Assembly: GCA_039931065.1 (NCBI GenBank)
Contig: JBDTSP010000015.1
Location: forward strand, 1 to 64,000
Length of the DNA: 64,000 nt
Direction of reading: 5' to 3'
DNA from: CADEED01 sp039931065
GTDB lineage: Bacteria; Pseudomonadota; Gammaproteobacteria; Steroidobacterales; Steroidobacteraceae
Shown here in pieces: positions 8,695 to 17,522 of this stretch; position 1 is the first letter of the stretch, and every line of letters begins with the position of its first letter. Position numbers and translations under genes: made by a program. The notes beneath the pieces were generated by a model. It had not been told where the DNA came from and searched no databases. It was given only the letters and a program-made list of their open reading frames with translations.

Positions 8695-11430
8695 ATGCGA
8701 CGCTTCGTGAGGCGCGACGACATCCAGTTTCCGGCAAAACACACAGCGCTGCGCGACGACGTGCACGTGTTGGGCGCGCTCGTCGGCGATGTACTCAAGG
8801 AGCAGGGCGGCGATGCCTTGTTCGACCTGGTCGAGAAGGACCGCCGCCTATCTATCCGCCGGCGTGCCGGCGACAAGGAAGCCGCCGCCGAGTTGTCGGT
8901 GCAGTTACGCGGCCGTGCGCCGCAAGTGGCCCGCGATCTCGCCCGCGCTTTCTCGATGTGGTTCCGTGCAGTCAACCTGGCCGAGAAGGTGCACCGCATC
9001 CGCCGCCGCCGCGGCTACTTTCTCGAAGCCAGCGATCGCCCGCAGCCCGGTGGCATGGCGGCGGCGTTGGCCGCCTTGAAGGATCGCGGCTTGAGCCTGA
9101 CTGAAGTGCTCGAGCTGCTGAAGAAGATGCGCATCGAACCGGTGTTCACCGCGCATCCCACCGAAAGCGCGCGCCGTACGATGCTGCGCAAGAACCAGCG
9201 CATCGCCGAGCTGCTGCTCGACCGCCTCGACCCGACCTTGACGCCGCAGGAACTGGCCCAGAACTGGAGCCGCGTGCGCACCGAGGTGACCACCGCCTGG
9301 CAGACCGAAGATCATCCGCGCGAACGCCTGACGGTTGCGGACGAACGTGAACACGTCGTGTTCTACCTGGCCGAGATTCTTTATCGGATCCTGCCGGCGT
9401 TCTACGACGAGTTGGCCGATGCGCTGGCCAAACTCTACGGAGTGCAGGCCGATTCGCTCGAGTTGCCGAACCTGGTGCGCTTCGGCACCTGGGTGGGCGG
9501 CGACATGGACGGCAATCCCGACGTACACGCCAAGACCATTCGCGAAACCCTGGCGCGCCAGCAGCAGGTCATCGTCAACGCGTATTTCCGCGAGTGCGGC
9601 ACCCTGGCTCAGCTGCTGTCGCAGAGCGCGAGCCGCGCCGCGGTCTTGCCGGAACTCAGCCAGCGTATCGAGTTGTACGCCACGCTGATTCCCGGAGCGC
9701 TCGGCATCACACCGATGCGCCACGACCGCATGCCATATCGGGTGTTCCTCGGGCAGATCGCCGAGCGGTTGCGCATCACGTATGAAGGGCGGCCGAACGG
9801 CTACGAAACCCCTCAAGCCTTCCTTCGCGACATCAAGCTCATCGCGGCCAGTCTCAAAGCGAACAAGGGCTTTCATGCCGGCTGGGGCAACGTGCAGCGG
9901 CTGATCCGCCGCATCGAAACCTTCGGCTTTCACTTGGCGACACTCGACCTGCGTCAACACGCGGAGATTCATCACCGCGTGATCGGGCAGGGGCTCGACG
10001 ATCCGAACTGGATGGTGCGCACGGCGGCCGAGCGGCACGACCTGCTGGTCGCCGCGATCGAGCGTGACACGGGCGTCAAGATGGAGCTGGACGCGCTCGG
10101 CCGGCGCACGCTGGGCGTTTTCGAGGCGATCCTGCAGGCCCGGCATCGTTACGGACCGGACGCGATCGGTTACTACGTGGTGAGCGGCACCACCGGCGCC
10201 GACGACGTACTGGCGCCACTGCTGCTGGCGCGCTGGGCCGAGGCCTACGACAAGCGCAGCGGCGAAGTGGCGGTGGACCTGGCGCCGCTGTTCGAATCCG
10301 TGGACGCGCTCGAACGTTGCGGCGACGTCATGCGTACCTTGTTAGGCGACCCGCTTTATCGCCGGCATCTCGAGGCGCGCGGGCGCACGCAGTGCGCGCT
10401 CATCGGTTACTCCGACACCAACAAGGAAAGCGGCATCTGCGCCTCGCGCTTCGCCGCGTATCGCGCGCAGGCGGATCTGTCCGCCGCGCTGGCGGCGGCC
10501 AACGAACGCCACGTCATTTTTCATGCCCGCGGCGGCAGCATCGCGCGCGGCGGTTCGCGCATCGACACGCTGGTGCGCACCGCGCCCGCCGGCACGGTCA
10601 ACGGCGTGTTGCGCCTCACCGAGCAGGGCGAGGTCATCAACCAGAGTTACGGCCTGCGCCCGATCGCGATGCGCACGCTCGAACGCGCCTTCAACGCCGT
10701 GGTGCTGTCGATCGGTGGCGCCGCCAAGGGGGCCAGCGCGACCCCGGAGCAGCTGCAGTTCGCGGCGCGCGTCGCATCGGTGAGCCGCCAGCACTACCGG
10801 CGTTTCGTAAATGCCGATGCCGACTTCTACCCGTGGTTCCAGGCGGTCACCCCGATCGACGTGATCACGCGCATGCAGATCGGTTCGCGTCCCGCCGTGC
10901 GTCCGGGCAAGGAAGGCTTCGAAGCCTTGCGTGCCGTGCCGTGGGTATTCGCTTGGACGCAGTCACGCCACATGTTGCCCGCCTGGTATGGCGCCGGTTT
11001 CGGACTGCGCACCGCGATCGAGGAACTGGGCCTCGATACGGCGCGCGCCGCCTACGCCGAGTGGAACTACTTCGGTCTGCTCATCGACGACCTGGAAACC
11101 ACGCTGGCGCGCGCCGATCTCGAGATCGCGGCGGCTTATGAAGAGCTGGCGGATGCGCGCCACCAGCGTTTCGCGGTCAAGGTGCGCGAGGAGTTCCAGC
11201 TGGTCGTCGAACAGGTGTTGTCGATCAAGCAGAGCAAGGCGCTGCTCGACCGCGACCAGACGATGCAGCGCTCCATCGAGCTGCGCAATCCGTACGTGGA
11301 TCCGATCAACCTGCTACAGGTCGATCTACTAAGGCGATGGAGGGAATCGGGCCGCCAGGACCGCGATTTGTTCGAATCCCTGCTCGCATGCACCGCGGGC
11401 ATTGCCGAGGGACTGCAGAGTACCGGATGA
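8695..11430 (+). CDS. ppc: Phosphoenolpyruvate carboxylase
   Basis: 911 residues from the ATG at 8695; the frame is open further upstream but that part overlaps the divergent transporter's leader. It carboxylates PEP to oxaloacetate to replenish the TCA cycle. Motifs are the catalytic-His region EPVFTAHPTES, GTWVGGDMDGNPDV, a GYSDTNKESG segment at the position of the family's GYSDSxKDAG, the Gly/Arg loop HARGGSIARGG, LRxNPYVDPIN near the end, and a C-terminal STG. Length fits the 880-930-residue family. The start is chosen because MRRFVRRDDIQF leads into the conserved helix; the RBS is weak. Confidence 0.93.
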   Translation: MRRFVRRDDIQFPAKHTALRDDVHVLGALVGDVLKEQGGDALFDLVEKDRRLSIRRRAGDKEAAAELSVQLRGRAPQVARDLARAFSMWFRAVNLAEKVHRIRRRRGYFLEASDRPQPGGMAAALAALKDRGLSLTEVLELLKKMRIEPVFTAHPTESARRTMLRKNQRIAELLLDRLDPTLTPQELAQNWSRVRTEVTTAWQTEDHPRERLTVADEREHVVFYLAEILYRILPAFYDELADALAKLYGVQADSLELPNLVRFGTWVGGDMDGNPDVHAKTIRETLARQQQVIVNAYFRECGTLAQLLSQSASRAAVLPELSQRIELYATLIPGALGITPMRHDRMPYRVFLGQIAERLRITYEGRPNGYETPQAFLRDIKLIAASLKANKGFHAGWGNVQRLIRRIETFGFHLATLDLRQHAEIHHRVIGQGLDDPNWMVRTAAERHDLLVAAIERDTGVKMELDALGRRTLGVFEAILQARHRYGPDAIGYYVVSGTTGADDVLAPLLLARWAEAYDKRSGEVAVDLAPLFESVDALERCGDVMRTLLGDPLYRRHLEARGRTQCALIGYSDTNKESGICASRFAAYRAQADLSAALAAANERHVIFHARGGSIARGGSRIDTLVRTAPAGTVNGVLRLTEQGEVINQSYGLRPIAMRTLERAFNAVVLSIGGAAKGASATPEQLQFAARVASVSRQHYRRFVNADADFYPWFQAVTPIDVITRMQIGSRPAVRPGKEGFEALRAVPWVFAWTQSRHMLPAWYGAGFGLRTAIEELGLDTARAAYAEWNYFGLLIDDLETTLARADLEIAAAYEELADARHQRFAVKVREEFQLVVEQVLSIKQSKALLDRDQTMQRSIELRNPYVDPINLLQVDLLRRWRESGRQDRDLFESLLACTAGIAEGLQSTG

Positions 11431-11439
11431 TTGCCGCCT

Positions 11440-11781
11440 ATGGATTCAGGCGCCGCCACTCCGAAGGATTCGGGTTTCCGCAGCTTCGCGGAGTTCTATC
11501 CTTACTACCTCAACGAACACCGCCACCCGATGTCGCGCGTACTGCATTACATCGGCACCTGGGGTGTCGTGTTCTGTCTGGCCGCCTTGATCACGCTCGG
11601 CGAGCCGCTATGGCTGCTGGGTGCGCTGGTGTGCGGCTACACCTTCGCGTGGGTCGGTCATTTCCGCTTCGAGCACAACAGGCCCGCGACCTTCCGTTTT
11701 CCGTTTTACAGCCTGGCCGGCGATTTCCGCATGTGGTGGGAGCTGAACTTGGGCAAACTCAAGTTCCGTGAGCACCACTGA
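11440..11781 (+). CDS. Mpo1-like / DUF962 family membrane protein
   Basis: 113 residues. Mpo1/YGL010w-type features are FAEFYPYYLNEHRHPMSRVLHYIGT, with the conserved NEHxxPxxRxxHxxG pattern, two hydrophobic helices, and AWVGHFRFEHNRPATF with the GHxxxExNxPA pattern. The yeast homologue is an Fe2+-dependent dioxygenase acting on 2-hydroxy fatty acids; bacterial activity is presumed. It starts 9 nt after ppc, and its last 14 nt overlap the ABC exporter gene, so the three genes look like one transcription unit. Confidence 0.85.
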   Translation: MDSGAATPKDSGFRSFAEFYPYYLNEHRHPMSRVLHYIGTWGVVFCLAALITLGEPLWLLGALVCGYTFAWVGHFRFEHNRPATFRFPFYSLAGDFRMWWELNLGKLKFREHH

Positions 11782-13543
11782 ACGCCCCAAGGGCAAATCC
11801 CTAAAACCCCTCCGCGCGCTGCTGCCGTTCCTCGCGCCGTACAACGGCCGCATGTTCATCGCCTTGCTCGCGCTGCTGGTGGCCGCGGCCGCGATGCTGG
11901 CGCTGCCGCAGGCCCTCAAGAACGTGATCGACGAGGGTTTCTCGGCGGCCAACGCGGCGGCCGTCGACCGGTACTTCCTGTTGCTGCTCGCGGCGGCCGC
12001 CGTGTTTGCGGCGTTCGCCGCGTTGCGCATGTACCTGGTCAACTGGATCGGCGAACGCGTGGTGGCGGATTTGCGCAGCGCGGTCTACCAGCGCGTGATC
12101 CGCATGGATCCGGCGTTCTTCGAGGTCACCAAGACCGGCGAGGTGTTGTCCCGGCTAACTACCGACACGACGCTGATCCAGTCCCTGTCGGGCGTAGGGC
12201 TTTCGATCCTGTTGCGCTCCACGGTGAGTTTCATGGGTTCGCTGGTGTTGCTGCTGCTGACCAACCTCAAACTCGCGCTGATCATCTTCGCGCTGATTCC
12301 GACCGTGCTCGCGCCCATGCTGATCTTCGGGCGGCGGGTGCGGCGCCTGTCGCGCGATTCGCAGGATCGAGTGGCCGACACGTCGGGGCTGGCGGGGGAG
12401 ACGATCAACGCCATCCAGACCGTGCAGGCATTCACGCTCGAAGCGCTGCAGGGCAAACGTTATGACGACATGGTCGAATCGAGCTTCGACACCGCGGTGA
12501 AACGCACGCGGGTGCGCGCCTGGCTGATCGGCTTCGCGATCATGATGATGTTCTCCTCGGTCACGCTGGTGCTGTGGCTGGGAGCGCACTCGGTGCTGGC
12601 AGGCACGATGTCCGGCGGCGACCTGGCGAAATTCCTGAGCTACGCCATCTTCATGGGCACCTCGGTCGCGGCGCTGTCCGAGATGTGGGGCGAGCTGCAA
12701 CGCGCCGCCGGCGCGATGGAGCGTACCGTCGAGCTGCTGCAGTCACGGCCGTCGATCGTGACGCCCGCCAACCCGGTCGCACTGCCGCCCGGACGCGGCG
12801 AGATCGCGATCCAGCACCTGACTTTCAACTACCCCTCGCGCCCCGACATTCGCGCGCTGGATGACTTCGACCTCACGATCGCGCCGGGCGAGACGGTCGC
12901 TTTCGTCGGCCCCTCGGGCGCGGGCAAGAGCACGATATTCCAGCTGCTGTTGCGCTTCTATGACCCGGGCGCGGGCCGCATTCTCGTCGACGGCGTGGAC
13001 ATCGCGGCCGCCGATCCGCAGGCCGTGCGCGCCCGGATCGGGCTCGTACCGCAGGAAACCATGATCTTTGGCGCGAGCGCGCGCGAAAACATCCGCTACG
13101 GCCGGCCTGGCGCAAGCGACGCGGAAATCGAAGCCGCGGGGCAAGCGGCGGCGGCCGACGAGTTCATCCGCAAACTGCCGGAAGGGTACGACACGTTCCT
13201 CGGCGAACGCGGCGCGCGGCTCTCGGGCGGCCAGAAGCAGCGCATCGCCATCGCCCGAGCCATCCTCAAGAATCCGCCCATCCTGTTGCTGGACGAGGCC
13301 ACGAGTTCGCTCGACTCCGAGAGCGAGCGCCTGGTGCAGGACGCACTCGAAAAGCTCATGCGGAATCGCACCACGCTCGTGATCGCGCACCGGCTGGCGA
13401 CCGCGATCAATTCCGACCGGATCGTCGTGGTCGACCGGGGCCGCATCGTCGGAATGGGTAACCATGCGCAATTGCTGCGGGAGAACGCGTTGTACGCGCG
13501 ACTCGCGGCGCTACAATTCGGCGAACCCGCAGTCGCAGCCTGA
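11768..13543 (+). CDS. MsbA-like ABC exporter (fused membrane and ATPase domains)
   Basis: 591 residues from a GTG start inside the previous gene. The ABC transmembrane domain (about 25-310, six helices) precedes the ATPase domain (about 343-580) with Walker A GPSGAGKST (381-389), Q-loop VPQE, signature LSGGQ (485-489), Walker B ILLLDE (505-510) and the H-loop AHRLAT. This half-transporter layout is typical of homodimeric lipid, peptide or drug exporters such as MsbA and LmrA. The substrate cannot be read from sequence. The lipid-linked neighbours (Mpo1-like and LpxH-like) only hint at a lipid role. Confidence 0.9.
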   Translation: MSTTERPKGKSLKPLRALLPFLAPYNGRMFIALLALLVAAAAMLALPQALKNVIDEGFSAANAAAVDRYFLLLLAAAAVFAAFAALRMYLVNWIGERVVADLRSAVYQRVIRMDPAFFEVTKTGEVLSRLTTDTTLIQSLSGVGLSILLRSTVSFMGSLVLLLLTNLKLALIIFALIPTVLAPMLIFGRRVRRLSRDSQDRVADTSGLAGETINAIQTVQAFTLEALQGKRYDDMVESSFDTAVKRTRVRAWLIGFAIMMMFSSVTLVLWLGAHSVLAGTMSGGDLAKFLSYAIFMGTSVAALSEMWGELQRAAGAMERTVELLQSRPSIVTPANPVALPPGRGEIAIQHLTFNYPSRPDIRALDDFDLTIAPGETVAFVGPSGAGKSTIFQLLLRFYDPGAGRILVDGVDIAAADPQAVRARIGLVPQETMIFGASARENIRYGRPGASDAEIEAAGQAAAADEFIRKLPEGYDTFLGERGARLSGGQKQRIAIARAILKNPPILLLDEATSSLDSESERLVQDALEKLMRNRTTLVIAHRLATAINSDRIVVVDRGRIVGMGNHAQLLRENALYARLAALQFGEPAVAA

Positions 13544-13554
13544 GGAGAATTCAG

Positions 13555-13920
13555 ATGGCTTATGTCGACGGATTCCTGATTCCCGTGCCGCGCAGAAATC
13601 GCGCCGCGTACAAGAAGATGTCGACCCAGGCGGGCAAGGTCTGGATGGATCACGGCGCGCTCGGTTATCACGAGTGTGTCGCCGACGACGTGAAAGTCGG
13701 CAAACACACTTCGTTTCCGCAGGGCGTGAAGCTCAAGAAGAGCGAGGAAGTCTGGTTCTCGTGGATCGTCTACAAATCGCGTAAAGAGCGCGATCGCGTC
13801 AACGCGAGGGCAATGAAAGACCCGCGGCTCGCGTGCATGATGGATCCCAAGGCCATGCCTTTCGACGGCAAACGCATCGTGTTCGGCGGCTTCAAGATGG
13901 TGGTCAACTTCAAGGGTTAA
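13555..13920 (+). CDS. DUF1428 family protein (YbaA-like)
   Basis: 121 residues preceded by a good GAGGAG 7 nt before the ATG. DUF1428 landmarks are YVDGFLIPVP at the start, WMDHGALGYHECVADDV, the VWFSWIVYKSRKERDRVN segment and PFDGKRIVFGGF near the end. This small ferredoxin-like-fold family has no established biochemical function. It begins 12 nt after the ABC exporter and is probably read through from it. Family identification is firm. Confidence 0.88.
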   Translation: MAYVDGFLIPVPRRNRAAYKKMSTQAGKVWMDHGALGYHECVADDVKVGKHTSFPQGVKLKKSEEVWFSWIVYKSRKERDRVNARAMKDPRLACMMDPKAMPFDGKRIVFGGFKMVVNFKG

Positions 13921-14017
13921 GTTGAAGATACACGCATAAGTCCGCGAGTCATAAAGCTGAAATGCTAATTGGGCAGACTTCCCACCACTCCTTATATAGG
14001 CAGTGGCGAGGGAGCCC
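13921..14017 (+). promoter_or_regulatory. AT-rich leader with probable promoter for the LpxH-like gene
   Basis: This 97-nt gap is clearly more AT-rich than its surroundings and contains TATATA-like sequence (CTTATATAGG near 13990-13999) about 20 nt before the start codon. It is a plausible promoter or leader, suggesting the LpxH-like gene is transcribed separately from the DUF1428 operon. No defined operator is seen. Confidence 0.4.
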
Positions 14018-14815
14018 ATGCAGCACAGCACGTCCAGCAAGGTTTCACTCCGGTCGGTGTTCGTTTCCGATGTGCACCTGGGTTCGCGCGACTGCCGCGC
14101 GGCGCAGTTGCTCGAATTCCTGGCCGCCATCGAAGTCGACTACCTGTTCCTGGTCGGTGACATCGTCGACCTGTGGAGCCTGCGCAGGAATTTCTACTGG
14201 CCGCAGGAACACAACGAAGTCCTGCGCGCGATTCTCGACATGGCGCGCAGCGGCACGAAAGTCATCTACATACCGGGTAATCACGACGCCGAGATGCGCG
14301 AATTCTGCGGCTCGGTGTTCGGCAATCTCGAGATCCGCCGCAAATACGTCCACGCCACCGCCGCCGGCCGCGAGTTGCTCATCATGCACGGCGATGAGTT
14401 CGATACGGCGGTCAAGTGCAGCCGCTGGCTGGCGCGTTTCGGGGCGCATGCCTACGAGTTCTCGCTGCGGCTCAATCGCTACGTGAATGCCGGCCGGCGG
14501 TTGTTAGGCTTGCCGTACTGGTCGTTCGCCACCTACCTCAAGCTGCGGCTCAAGAACGCCGTGCAATATGTGGCGGCGTTCGAAGTGGCGGCGGCGCAGG
14601 CTGCGCGGCAACGCGGTCTCGACGGCATCGTCTGCGGCCACATCCATCGTGCCGGCGTCAGCGAGATCGACGGGGTGCTCTACTGCAACGACGGCGATTG
14701 GGTCGAAAGCTGCACGGCGCTGGTCGAGGAGAACAATGGGCAACTGTCGCTGTGGCACACAGCGCAGATGCGCCAGCGGCTCGAGCGGGCCGAACCTCTG
14801 GAAGTGGCTGCCTGA
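14018..14815 (+). CDS. LpxH-like UDP-2,3-diacylglucosamine pyrophosphatase family metallophosphoesterase
   Basis: 265 residues from the ATG at 14018, which has GAGGGAG just upstream; an in-frame GTG 15 nt earlier is less likely. Calcineurin-like metal motifs in order are SDVHLGS (DxH), GDIVDLW (GDxxD), PGNHDAEM (GNHD), MHGDEFD and CGHIHRAG (GHxHxxG). The LpxH family cleaves UDP-diacylglucosamine to lipid X at the inner-membrane surface in lipid A synthesis. At 265 residues it is slightly longer than classical LpxH (about 240) and may be the LpxH2-type paralogue. The enzyme class is secure. Confidence 0.85.
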   Translation: MQHSTSSKVSLRSVFVSDVHLGSRDCRAAQLLEFLAAIEVDYLFLVGDIVDLWSLRRNFYWPQEHNEVLRAILDMARSGTKVIYIPGNHDAEMREFCGSVFGNLEIRRKYVHATAAGRELLIMHGDEFDTAVKCSRWLARFGAHAYEFSLRLNRYVNAGRRLLGLPYWSFATYLKLRLKNAVQYVAAFEVAAAQAARQRGLDGIVCGHIHRAGVSEIDGVLYCNDGDWVESCTALVEENNGQLSLWHTAQMRQRLERAEPLEVAA

Positions 14816-14980
14816 ATCCCGCGACTGCAACACCGTGACGGTGCGGGCTCTCATTGATGGCGGCGGAGCAGGGACGCGCACCAAACAAGCTCGCGCAGGC
14901 CCAGGCTGACACGCTGCCAGCCAACTGACAGGTAAACCCCACGTCACTGTATCGCGAGCGTTGTGAAATAATCCGCGGCG
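14816..14980. other. 165-nt intergenic region, small hairpin only
   Basis: I find no gene here. A small perfect hairpin (CACCGT, one base, ACGGTG) lies near 14831-14843 just downstream of the LpxH-like stop, without a T tract. An AT-rich GTGAAATAATC about 15-20 nt before the phzF-like start may be its -10 region. Confidence 0.4.
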
Positions 14981-15823
14981 ATGGAACTTCGCTACCGGAT
15001 TCTCAATGTCTTCACCGCAGCTGGCGCCCGGCTGTCCGGCAACCCGCTGTGTGTGTTCGAAGACGGCAGCCAGCTCGATCCGGCCGCCATGCAGGCGCTG
15101 GCGCGGCAGATGAATCTCTCCGAGAGCACGTTCATCCTGCCCTCCAAACGCGCCGCCGCGCTGGTGCGCATTTTCACGCCGGCTTATGAAATGCCGTTCG
15201 CGGGCCATCCCACTCTCGGCACCGCGCACGTGTGCCGCTCGCTCGGGATGGGTGGCAATCAGCTCGGCCTCGAAATGCGCGCCGGCATCATTCCGGTCAC
15301 CTCCGATGGCGATCACTGGACGCTGCGCGCCACGGCCGCCACGTCGCGCCTGGTCGAAGTGCAGCCGCCCGAACTCGCAAGGTTGTTAGGGCTGGAACCT
15401 TCCGACATCGGCTTCCAGCCGTTGTGGGTCAAGGCGGGGCGGGAGCAACTGATCATTCCGCTCACCAGCGAAGCGGCCGTGCGCCGCGTGAAACCGAAGC
15501 CCGAATTGTTCGAGAAGCTCAAGAGCAGCGATGGCGCGGGGCAGGCTTATGTATTCGCCTCGACGGGCGCCAAGAAAATACTGAGCCGGTTCTTTTTCCC
15601 GGATGGCAGCGCCATTCTCGAAGACCCCGCCACCGGTTCGGCTTGCGCGAACCTGGGCTCGTGGTTCATCGCGATGGGTCGCCGGCCGCCGCTCGATTTC
15701 GAAGTCTCCCAGGGTGAGCTGATCGGGCGTCCCTCGATTCTCAAGCTCGAAGTCAATGCCGACAACGAAGTGTTCGTCGGCGGCGACGTGATCGAGATAG
15801 GATCGGGTATCTTGAATTTCTAA
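14981..15823 (+). CDS. PhzF family epimerase/isomerase-like protein
   Basis: 280 residues, standard for the family. Motifs are FTAAGARLSGNPLCVF near the start, the catalytic-Glu region QMNLSESTFILP, MPFAGHPTLGTAH and EDPATGSACANL. The fold is that of diaminopimelate epimerase. The type member isomerises DHHA in phenazine synthesis, but most relatives have unknown substrates and no other phenazine gene is present here. It is followed after 10 nt by a PLP enzyme of trans-sulfuration type, so the pair may act together on an amino-acid-like compound. Confidence 0.88.
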   Translation: MELRYRILNVFTAAGARLSGNPLCVFEDGSQLDPAAMQALARQMNLSESTFILPSKRAAALVRIFTPAYEMPFAGHPTLGTAHVCRSLGMGGNQLGLEMRAGIIPVTSDGDHWTLRATAATSRLVEVQPPELARLLGLEPSDIGFQPLWVKAGREQLIIPLTSEAAVRRVKPKPELFEKLKSSDGAGQAYVFASTGAKKILSRFFFPDGSAILEDPATGSACANLGSWFIAMGRRPPLDFEVSQGELIGRPSILKLEVNADNEVFVGGDVIEIGSGILNF

Positions 15824-15833
15824 GGAGCGCTTA

Positions 15834-17135
15834 ATGAGCGCCGACAGCTACCACAAGCGCAAGCTGGGCAACCGGGTGCTGACACCCGAAACCCAGATGA
15901 TGGGTTATGGCTATGACCCGAAACTCTCCGAAGGTTCGCTCAAGCCGCCTATCTTCCTGACATCCACCTTCGTTTTCCGCAATGCGCAGGATGGCAAGGA
16001 CTTCTTCGACTACACATCGGGACGGCGGACACCTCCGCCGGGCCAGGCCGCCGGCCTTGTGTATTCGCGCTTCAACAATCCCAATCTCGAAGTGCTCGAA
16101 GACCGACTGGCGTTGTGGGAGGGCGGCGAAGCTGCCTGTGTGTTCTCGAGCGGCATGTCGGCCATCTCGACCACTTTGTGGGCGTATCTCAAGCCCAACG
16201 ATACGTTGCTCATGAGCGAGCCGCTGTACGGCGGTACGGAAACCCTCATCGACAAGACCATGCCGGCCTTCGGCATCGGTGCGGTGCGCGTGGCGGATGC
16301 GATCAATCGCGAGGCCGTGATGGCCGGCGCGAAGGCCGCGCTCGAGAAGGCCAAGGCGAAAGGGGGCAAGGTCGGGTTGTTAGTGACGGAAACGCCGGCC
16401 AACCCCACCAACAGCCTGGTGGATCTGCGCCTGTGGCGCGAGGCATCGGAGTGGATCGCGGGGCAACAGGGCGGCGTGCGTCCGCCGGTCGCGGTCGACA
16501 ACACCTTCCTGGGGCCGGTGTTCCAGAAGCCGCTCGAACACGGCGGCGATCTGATCATGTATTCGCTCACGAAGTACGTGGGTGGCCATTCGGACCTGGT
16601 CGCCGGCGGCGTCGTCGGCGCGAAAGCCATGGTGCAGCCGGTGCGCGCGTTGCGCAGTAGTTTGGGTACGCAGCTCGATCCGAACACCTCGTGGATGATC
16701 ATGCGGTCGATGGAGACATTGGCGTTGCGTATGCGCGCCGCTTCGGACAACGCCGCGCGGGTCGCCGGGTATCTCGCGCAGCATCCGAAGGTCGCAAGCG
16801 TGAATTATCTCGGTCACCTGAAGAGTGGTGATCCGCGCCTGGAGGTCTTCCAGCGTCAATGTCAAAGCGCCGGTTCGACGTTCGCATTTTCAATTCGCGG
16901 CGGAGAGGCCGAGGCGTTCCGCATGCTGGACGCATTGCAGGTCATGAAACTCGCCGTGAGCCTGGGCGGAACTGAAACGCTGATCTCGCATCCGGCGTCG
17001 ACGACGCATTCGGGCGTGGCGAAGGAAACGCGCGACCGCATGGGGGTCACCGACGCCTTGATACGCATTTCCGTGGGTATCGAGAACGCCGACGATCTGA
17101 TCGCCGATCTGGAACAGGCGCTCACGAAGATCTGA
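15834..17135 (+). CDS. Cystathionine gamma-synthase-family PLP enzyme
   Basis: 433 residues, a Cys/Met-metabolism PLP fold. Landmarks are GLVYSRFNNPNLEVLEDRLA, FSSGMSAIST, EPLYGGTETL, the PLP-lysine segment SLTKYVGGHSD, and SLGGTETLISHPASTTHSG near the C-terminus. Relatives include cystathionine gamma-synthase, cystathionine gamma-lyase, methionine gamma-lyase and O-acylhomoserine sulfhydrylase; sequence reading alone does not separate them. The insert with a TPPPGQAAG segment before the PLP-binding residues marks a longer subfamily. A Shine-Dalgarno AAGGAG precedes the start. It is 10 nt after the PhzF-like gene, consistent with an operon. Confidence 0.88.
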   Translation: MSADSYHKRKLGNRVLTPETQMMGYGYDPKLSEGSLKPPIFLTSTFVFRNAQDGKDFFDYTSGRRTPPPGQAAGLVYSRFNNPNLEVLEDRLALWEGGEAACVFSSGMSAISTTLWAYLKPNDTLLMSEPLYGGTETLIDKTMPAFGIGAVRVADAINREAVMAGAKAALEKAKAKGGKVGLLVTETPANPTNSLVDLRLWREASEWIAGQQGGVRPPVAVDNTFLGPVFQKPLEHGGDLIMYSLTKYVGGHSDLVAGGVVGAKAMVQPVRALRSSLGTQLDPNTSWMIMRSMETLALRMRAASDNAARVAGYLAQHPKVASVNYLGHLKSGDPRLEVFQRQCQSAGSTFAFSIRGGEAEAFRMLDALQVMKLAVSLGGTETLISHPASTTHSGVAKETRDRMGVTDALIRISVGIENADDLIADLEQALTKI

Positions 17136-17157
17136 TCGCGGTTTACCAGGAGAGGCC

Positions 17158-17427
17158 ATGCACACGGATACGTGCGTGATCCCGACCGAGGTCTATTCGG
17201 CGCGGAATTCGGGCAGTTGCCTGTGCGGCGCGGTGCGCTGGTCGTACGACGCGGCGTTCACCATGATGATGCATTGCCACTGCTCGGTGTGCCGCAAGCA
17301 TCACGGTACCTTGTTCTCGACATTCGTGGCCGGGCCGCTAACTACCTTCCACTGGCGCGGTGGCACTGAGAAGATCGTCACCTGGCAGTCGTCGGCGCAA
17401 TGCCGGCGCAGCTTCTGCTCGGTCTAA
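17158..17427 (+). pseudogene. Truncated GFA/CENP-V-type zinc-binding protein gene
   Basis: 89 codons from ATG with a strong AGGAGAGG. The Zn motifs of the glutathione-dependent formaldehyde-activating (GFA) family are present: CLCGAVRW and MHCHCSVCRKHHGTLF. The frame stops after CRRSFCSV, exactly where the family continues with the next cysteine (FCSxCGS), so the last ligand and roughly the final 40-50 residues of a usual 130-150 are missing. The stop TAA starts a stretch (TAAAGAGGG) resembling the end of the inverted-repeat elements, and a decayed repeat follows at once. It is most likely a broken gene. Confidence 0.75.
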
Positions 17428-17522
17428 AGAGGGCTGAATTCGGAAGCAGGACCGGTGGAGATAACGCGACTTCTGGCGCGAGTGCCGACACCCTCGCAAT
17501 CCCTACCCGGTACCGCTTCCGA
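17425..17522. repeat. Decayed inverted-repeat element sharing its core with the 33.0-kb element
   Basis: The right arm 17499-17521 (ATCCCTACCCGGTACC then GCTTCCG) matches the right core arm at 33021-33043 with two differences. The left arm 17441-17462 is a degraded reverse complement of it. The loops also resemble each other (GGCGCGAGTGC here, GGCGCAAGCGC there). The left outer end reads TAAAGAGGG, corresponding to TAAAAGGGG in the intact element. The right outer end is absent because the kinase stop codon begins at once. It is a remnant of the same family that seems to have ended the GFA-type gene. Confidence 0.65.

Noticed and set aside
14981..17135. Phenazine or other secondary-metabolite cluster
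   Set aside because: PhzF-like proteins are common outside phenazine synthesis; no other phz, NRPS or PKS gene is present.
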